A stretch of DNA of 64,000 bases from Thinopyrum elongatum (GCA_011799875.1 CM022298.1:729847111-729911110); one strand, 5' to 3'; shown: positions 17,807 to 30,692, counted from the stretch's first letter. The notes: generated by a model not told the origin, from the letters alone. Made by a program: numbers and translations.

Positions 17807-20800
17807 TGCAGTAGTCAAGCGCTCTGCTCGCGTCCAGCAAAGCTGTGTGTTTGCTTCGCTGAAGGTGCCGCGTATTTGCTCGCTGCTTTTGCTGAAGGTG
17901 TGTGGTCGTAGCTGCTGCTGATGGAGACTGTCACCCAATAGACGGTGTGTAAGCCTTACAACAAATTTACACGGTGTGTAGGCGAGGTGAACTTCTAGCT
18001 CACACAAGGGTGCTCCTATTTGGCGCGTACAGCGTGCCAGGAACAGCGAGCGTGCACCCCCCCCCCCCACCCCCCCGGACCTCCTGGGCCGGCCCATGTA
18101 TTAGGCGGGAAAAGCGGGAAGCAACTTTTTTTCTCATATTTCTGTTTTAATTTTTTCCCTTTTTAAAAATAATTCAAGATTTCAAAAAAGTTGCAAATTG
18201 TGAAGTTATCGAGAATTCAAAATATGTTCATAATTTGAAACAATGTTTGGGAATGATAAATGCTCATGGGTTCAAAAATGTTCACCGAATTCAGAAAAGG
18301 TTCTCGATTTCAAAAAATGTTCATGATTTCAAAAGAATGAACAGTTTTTTAATTTTAATGAATTTTTTTATTTTGATGAAAAATTTATATGAGAATTATC
18401 AAACAATGACAAACATTTTTTTTTGTATTTGATGAACAAATTATGAATTGGATGAACATTTCCTGAGAATCGATGACCAAATTTGGAATGCTGATCAACA
18501 TTTTTTTAATCTGATGAACAAAATTTCAAAATATGTTCTTAATTTCACAAACTATTCATGATTGAAAAAATGTTCATGAATTTGAAAGGTATTTTAAAAT
18601 TTGAAAACACAAAAAATATGAATTTAATGAACAAAATTTCAATTTATTGAACATTTTTTAATCAGATGGACAACATTTGAATTTGTTGAACTTTTTTTTA
18701 CATTGATGAACATTTGTTGAAATCCATGAACAAAAAATGGTCACGAATTTGAAAAGCAAATTCACCAAAAATTAAAAAGTAAAGAAGAAAAAAGAGAAAA
18801 TAAAAATAAAAAGAAAACAGAAAAGAGAAAAGAAAAGGAAATAGGAAAAATAGGAAAAGAAAAAGAAAACAAAAAAGAAAAAGAAGGAAAAAAACAAAAG
18901 AATATACCCGAGATATGGGCCGGCCCATACATATACCCGAGCGCGAGGGGGGTACGTGCTACGTTGCAAGCCAGCGACCTACGTGCTATAGGGAGCTCCT
19001 ATTAGACGCTCGCTGCGTCCAATAGAGCGCCGACGCACAGGATGCGCCGTGACTGGGCCGGCACACTCCAAGACACAGCAGCTAGCAAGGGCGACAAAAA
19101 TCCCAAAAGAAACAGGCAGAGCTAGGAATCGAACTCTTGACTCGCCACTAGACCAAACAGCTACAAATGACAAATAACATCACAAAACTTCTAAGAAGTC
19201 GGTGTAACACTGTATTCAGTGTAGCACGATGTTTCTTGTATCATATAGATTTCTAAATTATTTAAAAATATTATGGAAAACACAAAAAAATTATGAAGAA
19301 AGAAAATGTGAACAAATGTTGAAATTTCAAAAAGAATAGTAAAAACACAAAAAACAATTGGATATTTGGAACATTTATTGAAAAGGCGACAAAATTTGAA
19401 AATAGGAACATTTTATAAAATTACGAACATTTTTCATAAAACCCAAACATTTTTTTAAATACACAAAACATATTGTGAATATTTAAACAAATTTTAAAAA
19501 GCATGACAAAGTTCGATATCAAGAACAATACTTGAAATTCTCGAACATTTTATAAATTTCTGAAAAAAAATATAAACATTTCATTAATTTGTGAACAAAA
19601 TTTTAAAACGGGAACAATTTTTGAAATTTCTGAATATTTTTTGAAATTTTGAATAATTTTTTTTAATGAAAATGTTTTCTCAAATGCTGAACAATATTTA
19701 AATTATATTTCGTTTTGAAATTTCAAAAGTTTTTTGACAATAAGAGAACAAATTTTGAAATTCTAATTTTTTAATTTTGAACATTTTTAATATTTCCGAA
19801 CAAACGTGATATTTGCAAAAGATTTGAAAATGCGATTTTATTTAATTGCTGAACATATTTAAAAAAAGAAAAAAGTGAAAGAAGAAAAAGAAGAAAGTGA
19901 AATAAAAAGAAAACAAAAAATAGAAGAGGAAAGAAAGAGGAAAAAGAAGCAAAAAAAAAGAAAAAAAATTTAGAAAAGGTAGAAAACCGAAAAACAAAAC
20001 CCTACAAAATGTGTTCTTAGTATGAAATTACGAACATTTCCGTAAAACGCAAATATTTTTCTAAATACAACAAAATATATTGTGAATTTGTGAACAAATT
20101 TTAAAACATAACAAACTACGAAAACATGAACAATTATTGAAATTCTCGAACATTTTTCAATTTGTGTACAAATTTTTAAAAAATGTTTTTTATTTGTACA
20201 AAATTTTAAAACAGTAACAGTTTTTGAAATGCTTGTACATTTTTTGAATTTGCGAACAAAATTTTAAAAAGAAAATAGATTCTCAAATGTTGAACTATTT
20301 TTTAAATTATAATTATTTTTTAAATTTTTGAACATTTTTCCAAAATGATCAAATAACTTTTCTAAAATTTAGAACATTTTTTATATTTCCTAACAAAAAC
20401 TAAAAATTGGAACATTTTGTGAAATTTGGAACTAATTTTTGAAAATTTTATTTTTAGAAAAAAAAATCTGAACATATTTTGAAACAAGAAAAAAAAGAAA
20501 AAATTTAAAAAAAGAAAATAAAAGATAAATAGAAAGATAAAAATAAGCAAAACAGAAAAAAAATAAAATCAAAAAAAGGTAGAAAGCCGAAAAAAACCTG
20601 AAGGGAAAGAGCACAGGAAAAAACCCGGTTCAGGGAAACCTCTAGAAGGTTCCGAAATCGTTGGTCGCACTGTGTAAAGCTGTATGTGGGCTGGCCCATG
20701 TCTCATCACTCGCATCCTTGCCATTGTGCGAAAGCCCGACAATTCGCCGCAGCAAGCGGCGAATAGGTTTTACCTGCGCTATATGGGTGGAGCTCCTATG

Positions 20801-21884
20801 CGCCGCATTTTGCGGAAGATAGATGCCCCATCGAACAGGGTGCGCCCCCAGTGGGCTGGCCCATTGAAAAGTCGCAAAAATTTGTTCCCTCTGGCTGGGA
20901 ATCAAACCTTAGACTACCTACTCATATTCAGTCGCTGCTAGCCACTACAACCGCAGTGATATTGTCACATAAATACATTGCAAAAGTTAAACACTACTAG
21001 CAGTATTCCGAACAATATTAAAAAATTTGACTTATTTTCTGAACTTACGAACAAGTTTTAACAAACCCAAACAATTTTCTGAAATGCGACCACATCTTGA
21101 AATTTCCGAAAAAATTTCGTAAACATGAACACTTTTCGAATTTGTGAGCAAAATTTCAAAACGGGAATAATTTTTAAAATCACGAATTTGTTTGAATTTT
21201 TCAAATAAATTTCAAAATGGAGAACAATTTTGAAAATCCCAAACAAATTTGAAACGTGAACAATTTTTTAATATGTGAACAAAATTTTGAAACCAAAATT
21301 TGCTTTAAAAACATTTCTGAACAATTTTTGAAAACAGGTACATTTTTTGAAATCCCGACCAATATATGAAAAGTCCTAATAAAATTGAACGAAAACATTC
21401 TAGAGAATTTATTAAAAAGGGAACATTTTTTGAAATCCCAGAACATTTTGTTTAAAATGCGAATATTTTTTGAATTTATGAAAAATTTGAAAAAGACCTT
21501 TTTTATAAATGAACATTTTTGAAAAGTGGGAACAATTTTTGAAACGTGAACTTTTTTCAAAAAAAATAAACTTGCAAAATAAAAAAATAAAAAAAGAAAC
21601 AGAAAAAGAAAAGAAAGTAGAAAAATAAACATGAAGACGTAAAAAAGAAAAACCAAAAACCAAAAAGAAAGAGAAAAACCAGTTCAAGGAACCTTCTAGA
21701 TGGCTCAAAAACCAGAAAAAAAAAACAACTGTGAGACTCTAGAAGGTTCCCAAAACCTTAAACGCGGAACACGTTAATGGGCCGGCCCAGTTCACCGTTA
21801 GAAAAAAGTCGACTGTTCGACGTCGAATAGGATATTCCCTATATGGGAGCCACCGTCCCTCATGCAATTGACAGACGCACAATA
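17807..21884. repeat. Cluster of A/T-rich GAACATTTTT-type repeat units
   Basis: Three A/T-rich blocks (about 18120-18900, 19200-20640 and 21000-21760) are built from endless variants of 'gaacattttttgaaattt' and 'tgaacaaaattttaaaa', ending in purine runs such as 'agaaaaagaaaag'. G/C-rich hinges with 'gggccggcccat' or 'gggctggcccat' lie at 18082, 18917, 20686, 20853 and 21779. The hinges also carry 'ggagctccta' and tRNA-like phrases. They look like neighbouring members of one unclassified, probably Mutator-like, transposon family; ends and duplications were not resolved. Phe/Leu/Lys-rich open frames are composition artefacts. No gene is present. Confidence 0.55.
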
Positions 21885-22350
21885 TCAAAAACACGCGCCC
21901 CCTCGCACTAATGGACCAGCACAATTTACGACTCCAAGCTAACTTTTGTACTATGCTCTTAGCCAATTTTTGGGTTGGTTTTCTTTCGATTTACAGTTGC
22001 CTTCTTTTTCCCGTCTTCTCTTTTTCTGTTCCTCATTTTGCCTTTTTCTTTTTTGTTTTGTTTATGCATCCAGTTGTTATTGGGTTTCATATAGTTTTCA
22101 CTAGTTTTCCTTGTTTACCTTTTTTTTTCTAGGTTTACATTTCGGACCATTTTTTATTATAAATAAATATTTTCTAAAAAATTATTTAAAATGATATAAA
22201 AAACTATGAATATTTTAAACTTGAGATGATTTGTTAAAATTCATGATCATTTTTATAATTTATGGATATTTTTCATAAAAATCAGGAACAATTGTTTGTA
22301 ATATCCATTATTTTTTGTCAAATCGCAAACAAATAGTTGGCCTGAATTTT
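21885..22350. repeat. Dispersed repeat, right copy (pair with 1-490)
   Basis: Same orientation as 1-490 and the same succession of landmarks from 'cgcactaatggaccagcaca' to 'aatcgcaaacaaatagttgg', with scattered substitutions and short indels. Beyond 22350 the two copies diverge. The copies bracket the kinase and both MCTP loci. Confidence 0.6.
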
Positions 22351-24235
22351 TGGTTGTATTAATTGCCTCGCTTTTTGGCTATAGTTGGTCTTCGCACCGA
22401 TGGCTGCATTTGTAAACAACCAGGGAAATCAGCACATGGGCGTGAGTCGACGAGATCTCGCGACGGCGAGGACCGAGTGGGCAAATCCAGCGTAAAAGCG
22501 TCGCATGGTGCCTGGACCTATATCGCGTCGGCTTGGCCGTACCTAGACACATCCGGGCAGCTAAGTCCCTCACGGACCTACGTGTCAACGTCGGCCCTGC
22601 AGCATGCCAAGTCGGGCGCACGGGCGCGATGCATCAGCCCAAGCCCGCGAGACATTGCATCGAACTGAGGCGAAGGACTCATGTCTGGATCCATGTGCAA
22701 TTTAAGACCGGCAGGTTAGAAGGAGGTTGTGTCTAAGTGCGACTAGTACAAACTATCAGTTGCTATGATCGAGGGGTAGTTTCCCAAATTGTCATGTATT
22801 CATGCTTAGATACCTCGAATTATAGGAAAAACCTGTTCAAACTAGTGTTGCCAACTATTATCACATAATGGTCGATAAGAAATATAATACGTAATGATTC
22901 AATCATGCGATGAAGTGGCATGACAAATGACATGTCACCACCTCATTGATCGTCGCCCTCTTCGTCCCTTTTCCTCCTCAATGAACATTTGCATGTCTCG
23001 GACCTTTGGCAAGGGTTCTGGATTTATTCATGATAATGGCCTCTGGGGACGATTTATACAACGAACGTTTGTTCGACGTGATGCCCATAATGTTGCTTAC
23101 CTTCCTGGCTACGGTTCGAAACGATTCACTTTACTTTCGGTCTGTAGTTGGTCTATGCATCAATGGCGCAATGGTCTATAATATCAAAACATCGAACTAG
23201 ATTCAACTTCACAAGGTTACTAGCAACAAGGTTTATCCCATGTCCTTAAGAATGCAACGGAGTACTTACGCCAAAGACATACATGGGCAATGATTTTGAT
23301 GAAAAAAAAACAAATGGGCAACGATCACCGTTGTTGATCATTAGTAAATGCAGTACGAAAGGTAATTCACAAAAAACATCCTTCAAGTTTATTTATAGGT
23401 TGCTTCATGCTATCTTGTTGGGGTTGAATCGTACATTGTTGTGCAGACAAAATCACATGAATATCTATTGCAAGTGGTGCTATTTTATTAAGTACAACAT
23501 TACTCCAGATTAAGCCAAGGTAAAACTAGACACATTTGATGTGAGTTGAACTAACGGTATTTGAAACCAAGTGGAAAGTATGCATGAGATGCAATTGATA
23601 GTTGATCCTAAGAAGAAGAGGACATATCCGGCCATGACAAAACCAATAAACGAGACACATGGCAGTTGGAGGGAAAATGCCCCACATTGATATTTTCTAC
23701 ATTCTAGAATTTTCTATTTAGTCCATTCGCAATTGTTCCCTCTATTTATTTACATCATAAGTAGATAACCATGTACTATAGAAACACATGTCCCCTTTAA
23801 AGTGAGCCATATCATTTAAGAAAACTAAAATACACACGATAACTTACATATATTCAACAACCAAGACACTCTAGGAACTATAAAAACCCATGTCACCTTT
23901 AGATAACAAATTAATCTATGAAGATAGGCAATTTGTCCATTTTTCTCCAATATAGAAAATTTTAGAAGAGGCAACATCTCAAAAATATTTACAACTAACA
24001 TCATTTTTGTGTAGTGTATGGTTCATATTTAGTGCAACCGTATTAGTGCGGTCAATCTTCAAATGACATAGTAAAAATATCATATATTATTATATATCTA
24101 CACTATTACATGTCTAATTCCAAATAAATAGAAAACTCATACTATTTATGAATGTATGTCTGAGAGGATGGATTGTATTTTAAAAAAAAAAGTAAAAATA
24201 TTTAGTATAAATCTGTCTCTTGCACCAACCATTCT
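22351..24235. other. Unassigned intergenic DNA
   Basis: 22360-22740 is G/C-moderate with short overlapping frames on both strands, and 22750-24230 is A/T-rich. Nothing resembles a known domain, exon structure or transposon end. I see no gene here. Confidence 0.4.
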
Positions 24236-25630
24236 CTCCACACGCTTTTATGGCCACTCTCAGCATCCCATGTGATTCCACCGAAACCACTCTCGTCGAC
24301 AAACGTAACTGGGTGATTATAAAGGTGCTCTACAGGTGTCTCCGAAGGTACTTGTTGAGTTGGCGTATTTCGAGATTAGGATTTGTCACTCCGATTGTCG
24401 GAGAGGTATCTCTGGGCCCACTCGGTAATGCACATCACTATAAGCCTTGCAAGCATTGTAACTAATGAGTTAGTTGTGGGATGATGTATTACGGAACGAG
24501 TAAAGAGACTTGCCGGTAACGAGATTGAACTAGGTATGATGATACCGACGATCGAATCTCGGGCAAGTAACATACCGATGACAAAGGGAATAACGTATGT
24601 TGTTATGCGGTTTGACTGATAAAGATCTTCGTAGAATATGTGGGAGCCAATATGAGCATCCAGGTTCCGCTATTGGTTATTGACCAGAAACGTGTCTCGG
24701 TCATGTCTACATAGTTCTCGAACCCGTAGGGTCCGCACGCTTAAAGTTCGGTGACGATTTGTATTATGAGTTTATGTGATTTGATGACCGAAGTTTGTTC
24801 GGAGTCCCGGATGAGATCGGGGACATGACGAGGAGTCTCGAAATGGTCGAGAGGTAAAGATCGATATATTGAAAGGCTATATTCGGACATCGGAAAGGTT
24901 CTGAGTGATTCGGGTATTTTTCGGAGTACCGGAGAGTTACGGGAATTCGTATTGGGCCTTTATGGGCCATACGGGAAAGGAGAGAAAGGCCTCAAGGGTG
25001 GCTGCGCCCCTTCCCCATGGACTGGTCCGAATTGGACTAGGGAAAGGGGGCGCCCCCTTCCTTCCTTCTCCTTCTCCCTTCCCCTTTTCCTATTCCATGT
25101 GGGAGGTGGAATCCTACTAGGACTAGGGAGTCCTAGTAGGACTCCACACTTTGGGCGCACCCTATGAGGGCCGGCCTCCTCCTCCCTCCATCCTTTATAT
25201 ACGTGGCCAGGGGGCACCCCATGGAGACACAACAATTGATCATTGATCTCTTTGCCGTGTGCGGTGCCCCCCTCCACCATAATCCACCTCGATCATATCG
25301 TAGCGGTGCTTAGGCGAAGCCCTGCGTCGGTAGCATCATCATCACCGTCACCACGCCGTCGTGCTGACGAAACTCTCCTGTGAAGCTTTGCTGGATCGGA
25401 GCTCGCGGGACGTCATCGAGTTGAACGTGTGCTGAACTCGGAGGTGCCGTGCGTTCGGTACTTGGATCGGTCGGATCGTGAAGACGTACGACTACATCAA
25501 CCGCGTTGTGCTAACGCTTCCGCTTTCGGTCTACGAGGGTACGTGGACACACTCTCCCCTCTCGTTGCTATGCATCACCATGATCCTGTGTGTGCGTAGG
25601 AAATTTTTGAAATTACTACATTCCCCAACA
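24236..25630 (+). mobile_element. 5'-truncated Copia-like LTR, right end intact
   Basis: The text follows a BARE/Angela-type LTR on the plus strand: 'cgtaactgggtgattataaa', 'ggtatctctgggcccactcg', 'gaatctcgggcaagtaacat', 'aacccgtagggtccgcacgc', then a TATA-like 'ctttatatacg' at about 25193 and the end 'ttccccaaca' at 25630. The left end is missing, so no target duplication can be checked. The right end touches the first surviving codon of a kinase pseudogene, in the same orientation. Confidence 0.75.
25193..25203 (+). promoter_or_regulatory. TATA-like box inside the LTR
   Basis: 'cctttatatacgtggcc' lies in the part of the LTR where Copia promoters sit, about 430 bp upstream of the LTR end. 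Any transcript from it would run in sense through the adjoining kinase exons. Confidence 0.4.
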
Positions 25631-26712
25631 AAACTTGCTACTAGTGACTTCGGCGAACGAAATATGCTTGGCAAAGGAGGTTTTGGGATGGTTCACAAGG
25701 TACAAACCATGCCATATGTGCAATTTATCAACTTTATGTATATTTTCTAATGAGTATGTATCCTGTCTTGCATAGGGAGTCCTACCTGACGGTACACAAA
25801 TAGCAGTGAAAAGGCTATGTAAGAGTTCTAGACAAGGAATAGCAGAGCTGAAAAGTGAACTTGTCCTGGTTGCTAAGCTTCGCCACAGGAATCTTGTGAG
25901 CCTCATCGGCGTTTGTTTGGAAGCTTAAGAGAAAATACTTGTGTATGAATTTATGCCAAACAGAAGCCTTGATACCATTCTTTTTGGTACAACTTCTTCA
26001 CTATTAATTTCTCAAAAGGAAAATTTTCACCGTGGCCAAGCTTCAATAGGAGTGGTACAAATGCCACCAAATTTTCATTGCAATGCTGATACTTATTGTT
26101 TGAATGCAGATTTTGAGAAAAGCAAAGACCTAGATTGGGGAAGGAGGTTCAAGATTATCAGTGGAGTAGCTAAGGGATTACAATATCTCCATGAAGATTC
26201 TCAACTGAAGATAGTTCACAGGGACCTAAAACCAAGCAACGTTTTGTTGGACTTTTATTACAACCCCAAGATTTCTGACTTTGGCTTAGCAAAGATATTT
26301 GGAGGGGATCAATCAGAAGATGTCACTAGCCGTATCGCCGGGACATAGTAAGCAGTGTCATCATTTCATAGTTAAAGGCATCAAAGTAGAAGTTATAATA
26401 ACAGCTATCTTCATCTTGCAGCGGATACATGTCTCCTGAATATGCCATGCATGGTCAGTTCTCAACGAAGTCGGACGCATTCAGCTTTGGTGTTTTGGTT
26501 TTAGAGATTGTCACAGGAAGAAGAAACAATGGCTCCTGCAACTCCGAGAAATATGTTTATCTCGTAAATATTGTTAGTCCTTAAGAACCAATGCTAGTAA
26601 ACTCGGTGCACACAGAAGAATCCCCATCATAACAACTGAACAATTTACCAATTTGGCGCAGGTATGGGAGCACTGGACCAGGGGAAATATGTTGTTCATT
26701 GACTTAGACATG
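25631..26712 (+). pseudogene. Cysteine-rich-receptor-type kinase (CRK/DUF26 class) pseudogene, kinase part only
   Basis: Exon pieces at 25631-25699, 25776-25986, 26110-26347, 26422-26563 and 26662-26712 splice in consistent phase. Motifs are 'MLGKGGFGMVHK', 'TQIAVKRL', '[16 protein letters not shown]', '[16 protein letters not shown]', catalytic '[13 protein letters not shown]' (RD type), '[10 protein letters not shown]', '[19 protein letters not shown]' and 'VWEHWTRG'. These fit the kinase domain of cysteine-rich receptor-like kinases, which normally add two extracellular DUF26 domains and a membrane span. That 5' half is missing, replaced by the LTR. A TAA at 25926-25928 sits where relatives have Gln or Glu before 'EKILVYEF'. 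The 3' end is cut at about 26712 by CACTA-associated sequence. The remaining splice sites are intact, so the damage is fairly recent. Confidence 0.85.
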
Positions 26713-29278
26713 AGGGGGGACGTCGATCAACCCCCTCTCACCCGACCAACTCTCGAGTCCACCCAAACCGGGACTGAAAAAGCGTTGTCGAGGCCACCCC
26801 AAACCCTAGAAGAGTTGTCGAGGCCACCCAAATTTACCAAGTTAAAAGAGCGTTGTCGAGGCCACCCCAAACCCTAGACGAAGAAAGAGCGTTGTCGATC
26901 TACCCCCTCTCGCCCCTACCCGTAATTGTTATGTTCATTGTTGTCATTAGCTAGGTATATGTTTGTGCATATGATTCCTTGTTGTGATTAGCTCGGTATA
27001 TGTTTGCGCATATGTTTGCCACTAATATATCCATCTCTCATGTTTGTATATTGCCATGTTGTAATATTTGCAGAAACCATGGACAGGGACTTAGAACAAG
27101 AAGAGTTGTTGGGGGATATCATCCGCGACGGACGTGATGTGTTGTCGTTTCTCAATGACACCGATGGTCTGGAAGGAGAGGATGACGACTCCGGTGATCG
27201 AACAATGGAGGAGGAAGGACATGATCATGACGGCTCCGTTGAACGAAAGGCGGAGGAAGAAGGAGACCATGATGACGGCTCCGGTGACCGAACGGAGGAG
27301 GGAGCTGTTGCAAAGTCCGGCGAGGTATATATATTAATTAAGCCTGTGCTGACTAATTGATGCATTAATTGTTTTGGTATGTACATATATTAACGCTTCT
27401 TTCTTCTTTTATAGCCCTCCGGATCGAGCCAAACTTCCGTAACGAGACGAGGCCCGAAGAAAAGGTTGCGCCAGGATGAAAGGTTCACGATCACAGCACT
27501 CGCGGACGATGGCCTACCGATTGAACCCAAGCGGACCAAGGACACATTTGTTGCTCAGTGCGGAGCTATTGTTAGGGACAGCATCCCGATCAACATTCAG
27601 AAATAAAATAAGCCTAAGGACGACCCTGAAGTTTCTTATGTCAACGATAGACAGAAAGCTGATCTTTGGACCGCGCTGAAGGCAAATTTCACCCTACCGC
27701 CAGAGGAGGATCTGAATAACCCAGTTATAGAGCCAAAGTTCAAGGCGTGTGCTCTTAAGAAGATGGCAGATCTATTCAGGAGGTGGAAGAAAGAGTTGAA
27801 CACAAAGTTTGTCGACAAAGGGAAGACGCCAGAATTCACCGGCCGATATGAGAAGATAAGAGATCACTGGCCTGCATTTGTGGCCTACAAGACATCGGAG
27901 AAGGGTAAGAAAATGTCAGAGACAAACAAGAAAAATGCTGCAAAGAAGCAGTATCACCATCACACGGGGTCAGGTGGCTACCTCAAAGCCCGGCCGTTGT
28001 GGGACAAAGCTGAGCAAGACCTGCTTGCTAAAGGGGTCCAACCAGCAACATTGAACTGGCCAGTCCGTTCAAGGACTTGGTTCTTCGGGGTTGGGGGAAA
28101 TTTGGACCCAGAAACAGGGGAGTGCCGTTGGACGAACGAGCAACTTGCAATACCCGTCAAGAAGCTTCAGGCTTATATCACCGCAGCGCAGGAAGGGACG
28201 ATCATTCCCGACAGAGAGAAGGACGAGCTGACTGAGGCCCTCGGGAATCCTGAGCACCCTGGACGAACACGAGGCACAGCAGGCTCCATTCCGTGGGTGG
28301 TTGGGTTTGGCGGCGCAAGCGGTTACAGAAGTCGGGAGAGAAAGAGGAAAGTGGAGCTGAGCGAAATGCAGAAGCTCAATGCAAGGCTAGTAAAGCTAGA
28401 GGAACTTGCAGCTGCCAGCCAACCATCTCAGCGGCACGAAGCTACCCCGCCATCTCAGCGGAGAAGCAGCGTGGCTTCCACGGAGCTCGTTCAGCCTGAT
28501 TCCACGGCTCCTCGCTACCCCGTGGATACTATCACGGAGGCTCAACATTGCGAGCTTACGACGAAATGGCAGAACCTGACTTTGAAGGCGGCTGTCGGCT
28601 CTGTTGCACCTCCTCAACCCGACGGAACTTTTCACTGCGGTCTGATTCCACATGGCTATGTTGTTGTGACGGTGGATGAAATAATGGAGGGATTTGAGGA
28701 GCTGGAGCTTGACCCCCCTAAAGGTGAAGGGGAGAATCAGCTGGTTTATGCTTTGAGGAGTACATGTCTATGGAGGAAGGAGTACATCAAGCTTCCAAAC
28801 TGGACGCCTCCTCCTCCTCCTCCGGCGAGTCCGGGCACTCCGCCTCCTCCTCCTCCTCCTCCTCCGGCGAGTGATCAGGGCACTCCGCCTCCTCCGGCGC
28901 GTGAGGGCACTCCGCCTCCTCCGGTGCGTCGGAGCACTCTGCCTCCTCCTCCGCCTCGTCAGCAACGGCGGAAGAGGGCCGCCGCCGCTCTGGCGGCTAG
29001 CTGTACAAGTAGAGGCGGGAAGCAATTGTCGGCTATATGAGTCGTCAAGCTAGTGCGAGCCAACAGTGGCCTAAACATATCCGACGGCTCACCGTCGGCT
29101 AAATACCGTGGGCAAAGATATTAGCTAAGAGTACCGTCGGCTATTAGTGTAATGGCCGACGAAGCATAGCCGACGGGAGATGGCTGACGGTGAACCGTCG
29201 GTTATAAGAGGATCTTACGGTGAATTTACATACCCGACAGTAATTGGACCCTCAGCTAAAACGGGATATTTAGTAGTT
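26713..29278 (+). mobile_element. CACTA (En/Spm) element, left-truncated
   Basis: It holds a plant transposase-type ORF (27079-29040). Downstream, 29080-29278 carries short subterminal repeats around 'gccgacgg' / 'ccgtcggc' in both orientations. The right end, read inward on the minus strand, is 'actactaaatatcccg', close to a CACTACT... terminus with the first base changed. No matching left terminus or TNP2-type transposase is present. 26713-27000 carries repeated 'gttgtcgaggccacccc'. The element joins the kinase pseudogene directly. Confidence 0.65.
27079..29040 (+). pseudogene. Ptta/En/Spm-type plant transposase-family ORF of a CACTA element
   Basis: Exon 1 (27079-27324) begins at an ATG and encodes an acidic repeat region with tandem EEEGDHDDGS-like phrases. 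An intron with GT at 27325 and AG at 27414 leads to exon 2 (27415-29040). The product resembles the plant transposase family found beside TNP2 in CACTA elements: basic 'RRGPKKRLR', a helical core around 'LWTALKANFTLPPEEDLN' and 'MADLFRRWKKELN', 'GYLKARPLW', then 'GSIPWVVGFGGASGYRSR' and a Lys/Arg helix. A proline-rich tail follows (PPPPPPASP-type repeats, 28804-28950). A TAA at 27604 within 'NIQK*NKPK' interrupts the frame, so it is broken. These proteins are thought to bind subterminal repeats. Confidence 0.75.
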
Positions 29279-30692
29279 TACATTTGTACAAAAATGTTCA
29301 TCATGTTCTGAATGGAAATATATTTCAATATATGTTGTAATTATACATCGAACCAATGCACGTTCAGCTAGTAGTATGAAACATCAAAGCAAAAGGAAAA
29401 CTTGCTATAGTTGGTTTGACGGTAAGACTTCGGTGAGCAAAATAGAAGGATATTTATACTAAACCTTTTCACTTTTTGTAATTATAACTCATTCTCTCGA
29501 CTCACAGTCTTAACCATACGATTTTGTATTATATTTAGCAAAACTAAACACACAATAATACATATAAATATTAAGATACAATAATTTTATCATGTAATTT
29601 TAACGTTGACCACGTGAAATACACTTGTACTGAATCAACCATATATTGCACAAATCTTTGGTTAAACCAATTTTTCCTATCAATTTGTTTTTGCCTATCT
29701 TCATAGATTAATTTGTGCCACTTAGATGAATTGCGATTATATGTAAGTGTTTTATATCTATTGTAGTCCTTTAAATATCATGGCTTAGTGATCTAATCGA
29801 GACAAAGAATCTAGAGTGCATGGTTGTCTACTTCAGGTATAAGTAAATAGGTGGGACAATTGCCAATGTAATAAACAGAAAATTTTAGAATCTAGAAAAT
29901 ATCAATGCGGTAGTTTTTCTTGAATCTTTATGTTGCTCGTTTATTGGTTTAGTCATGACCAAACATGTCTTCTTGTTTTTAGGTTCAATAACTAGCTGGC
30001 ATTGTTCGCATACGGTGGCGGAGCTACGATTTGGCCGCGGGAGGGGGGGGGGGGGGGGGCAGCCAAGTTGTTAAAAAATTATCCAGTAGAATTAAATAAC
30101 TATTATAATAATATATAATGTTCCACTTTGGTGTTATAAAAACATTATTACATTTGAATTAATCTTTACGGTGTTGGCGCCCTTTTTCACTTCATGATTG
30201 CAAGTCTCTGAACTAGCATCACATATCGCACAACCAACAAAACTAAAATCTAATGTATAATTTTGACACATACGAGATAAGAGTTGAGAGAGATTATGTG
30301 AAATGATAAACTAGAAAGTAATCAGCAGTCCTAACCTTGGCTAGTTCTTTGGCATGGGAATTCACGTGTATAGCCTGCAGGATCGCCGGTCGGACGTTGC
30401 GGCGCCAGCGTCTCTATGTGATTTAATCTGAATCTAATCACAAGCGGAAAGGGTAGGAGGCAACAGTGCGGCAGTCACACGCTAATCATGGGACAGCCAC
30501 GTAGTACTGGAGCCGTGGTAGGCATGAGACTAGGAGGTAGCGGACGAGGCCATCTAGACATGAGTGGGCTTCTCATGGGCCCTTTTCTGTTTTCAGATTT
30601 TAAGTTTTAGTCAGGGGAGGCCGAAGTAACGTGTAATCACATATCTTGTCGCTAATCAATGAATACATACTAAATATTTGCTCTATCGTTAA
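29279..30692. other. Unassigned intergenic DNA
   Basis: A/T-rich to about 30000. A G run of about 19 bases follows 'ggtggcggagctacgatttg' near 30020-30060; that phrase resembles the ends of some grass DNA transposons but no partner was found. No gene supported. Confidence 0.4.

Noticed and set aside
18698..18969. Phe-rich minus-strand frames that look like membrane proteins.
   Set aside because: Translations of A-rich purine runs (AAAAGAAAAAG); pure composition.
19110..19175. A functional tRNA gene.
   Set aside because: Box spacing is far too short and no full cloverleaf can be drawn; kept only as a tRNA-like remnant.
21201..21708. 151- and 98-codon Phe/Leu-rich minus frames.
   Set aside because: Same cause: repeat units of the GAACATTTTT family, no conserved residues.
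28768..29025. Arg-rich minus-strand frame.
   Set aside because: Shadow of the CCT/CCG repeats encoding the proline tail on the plus strand.
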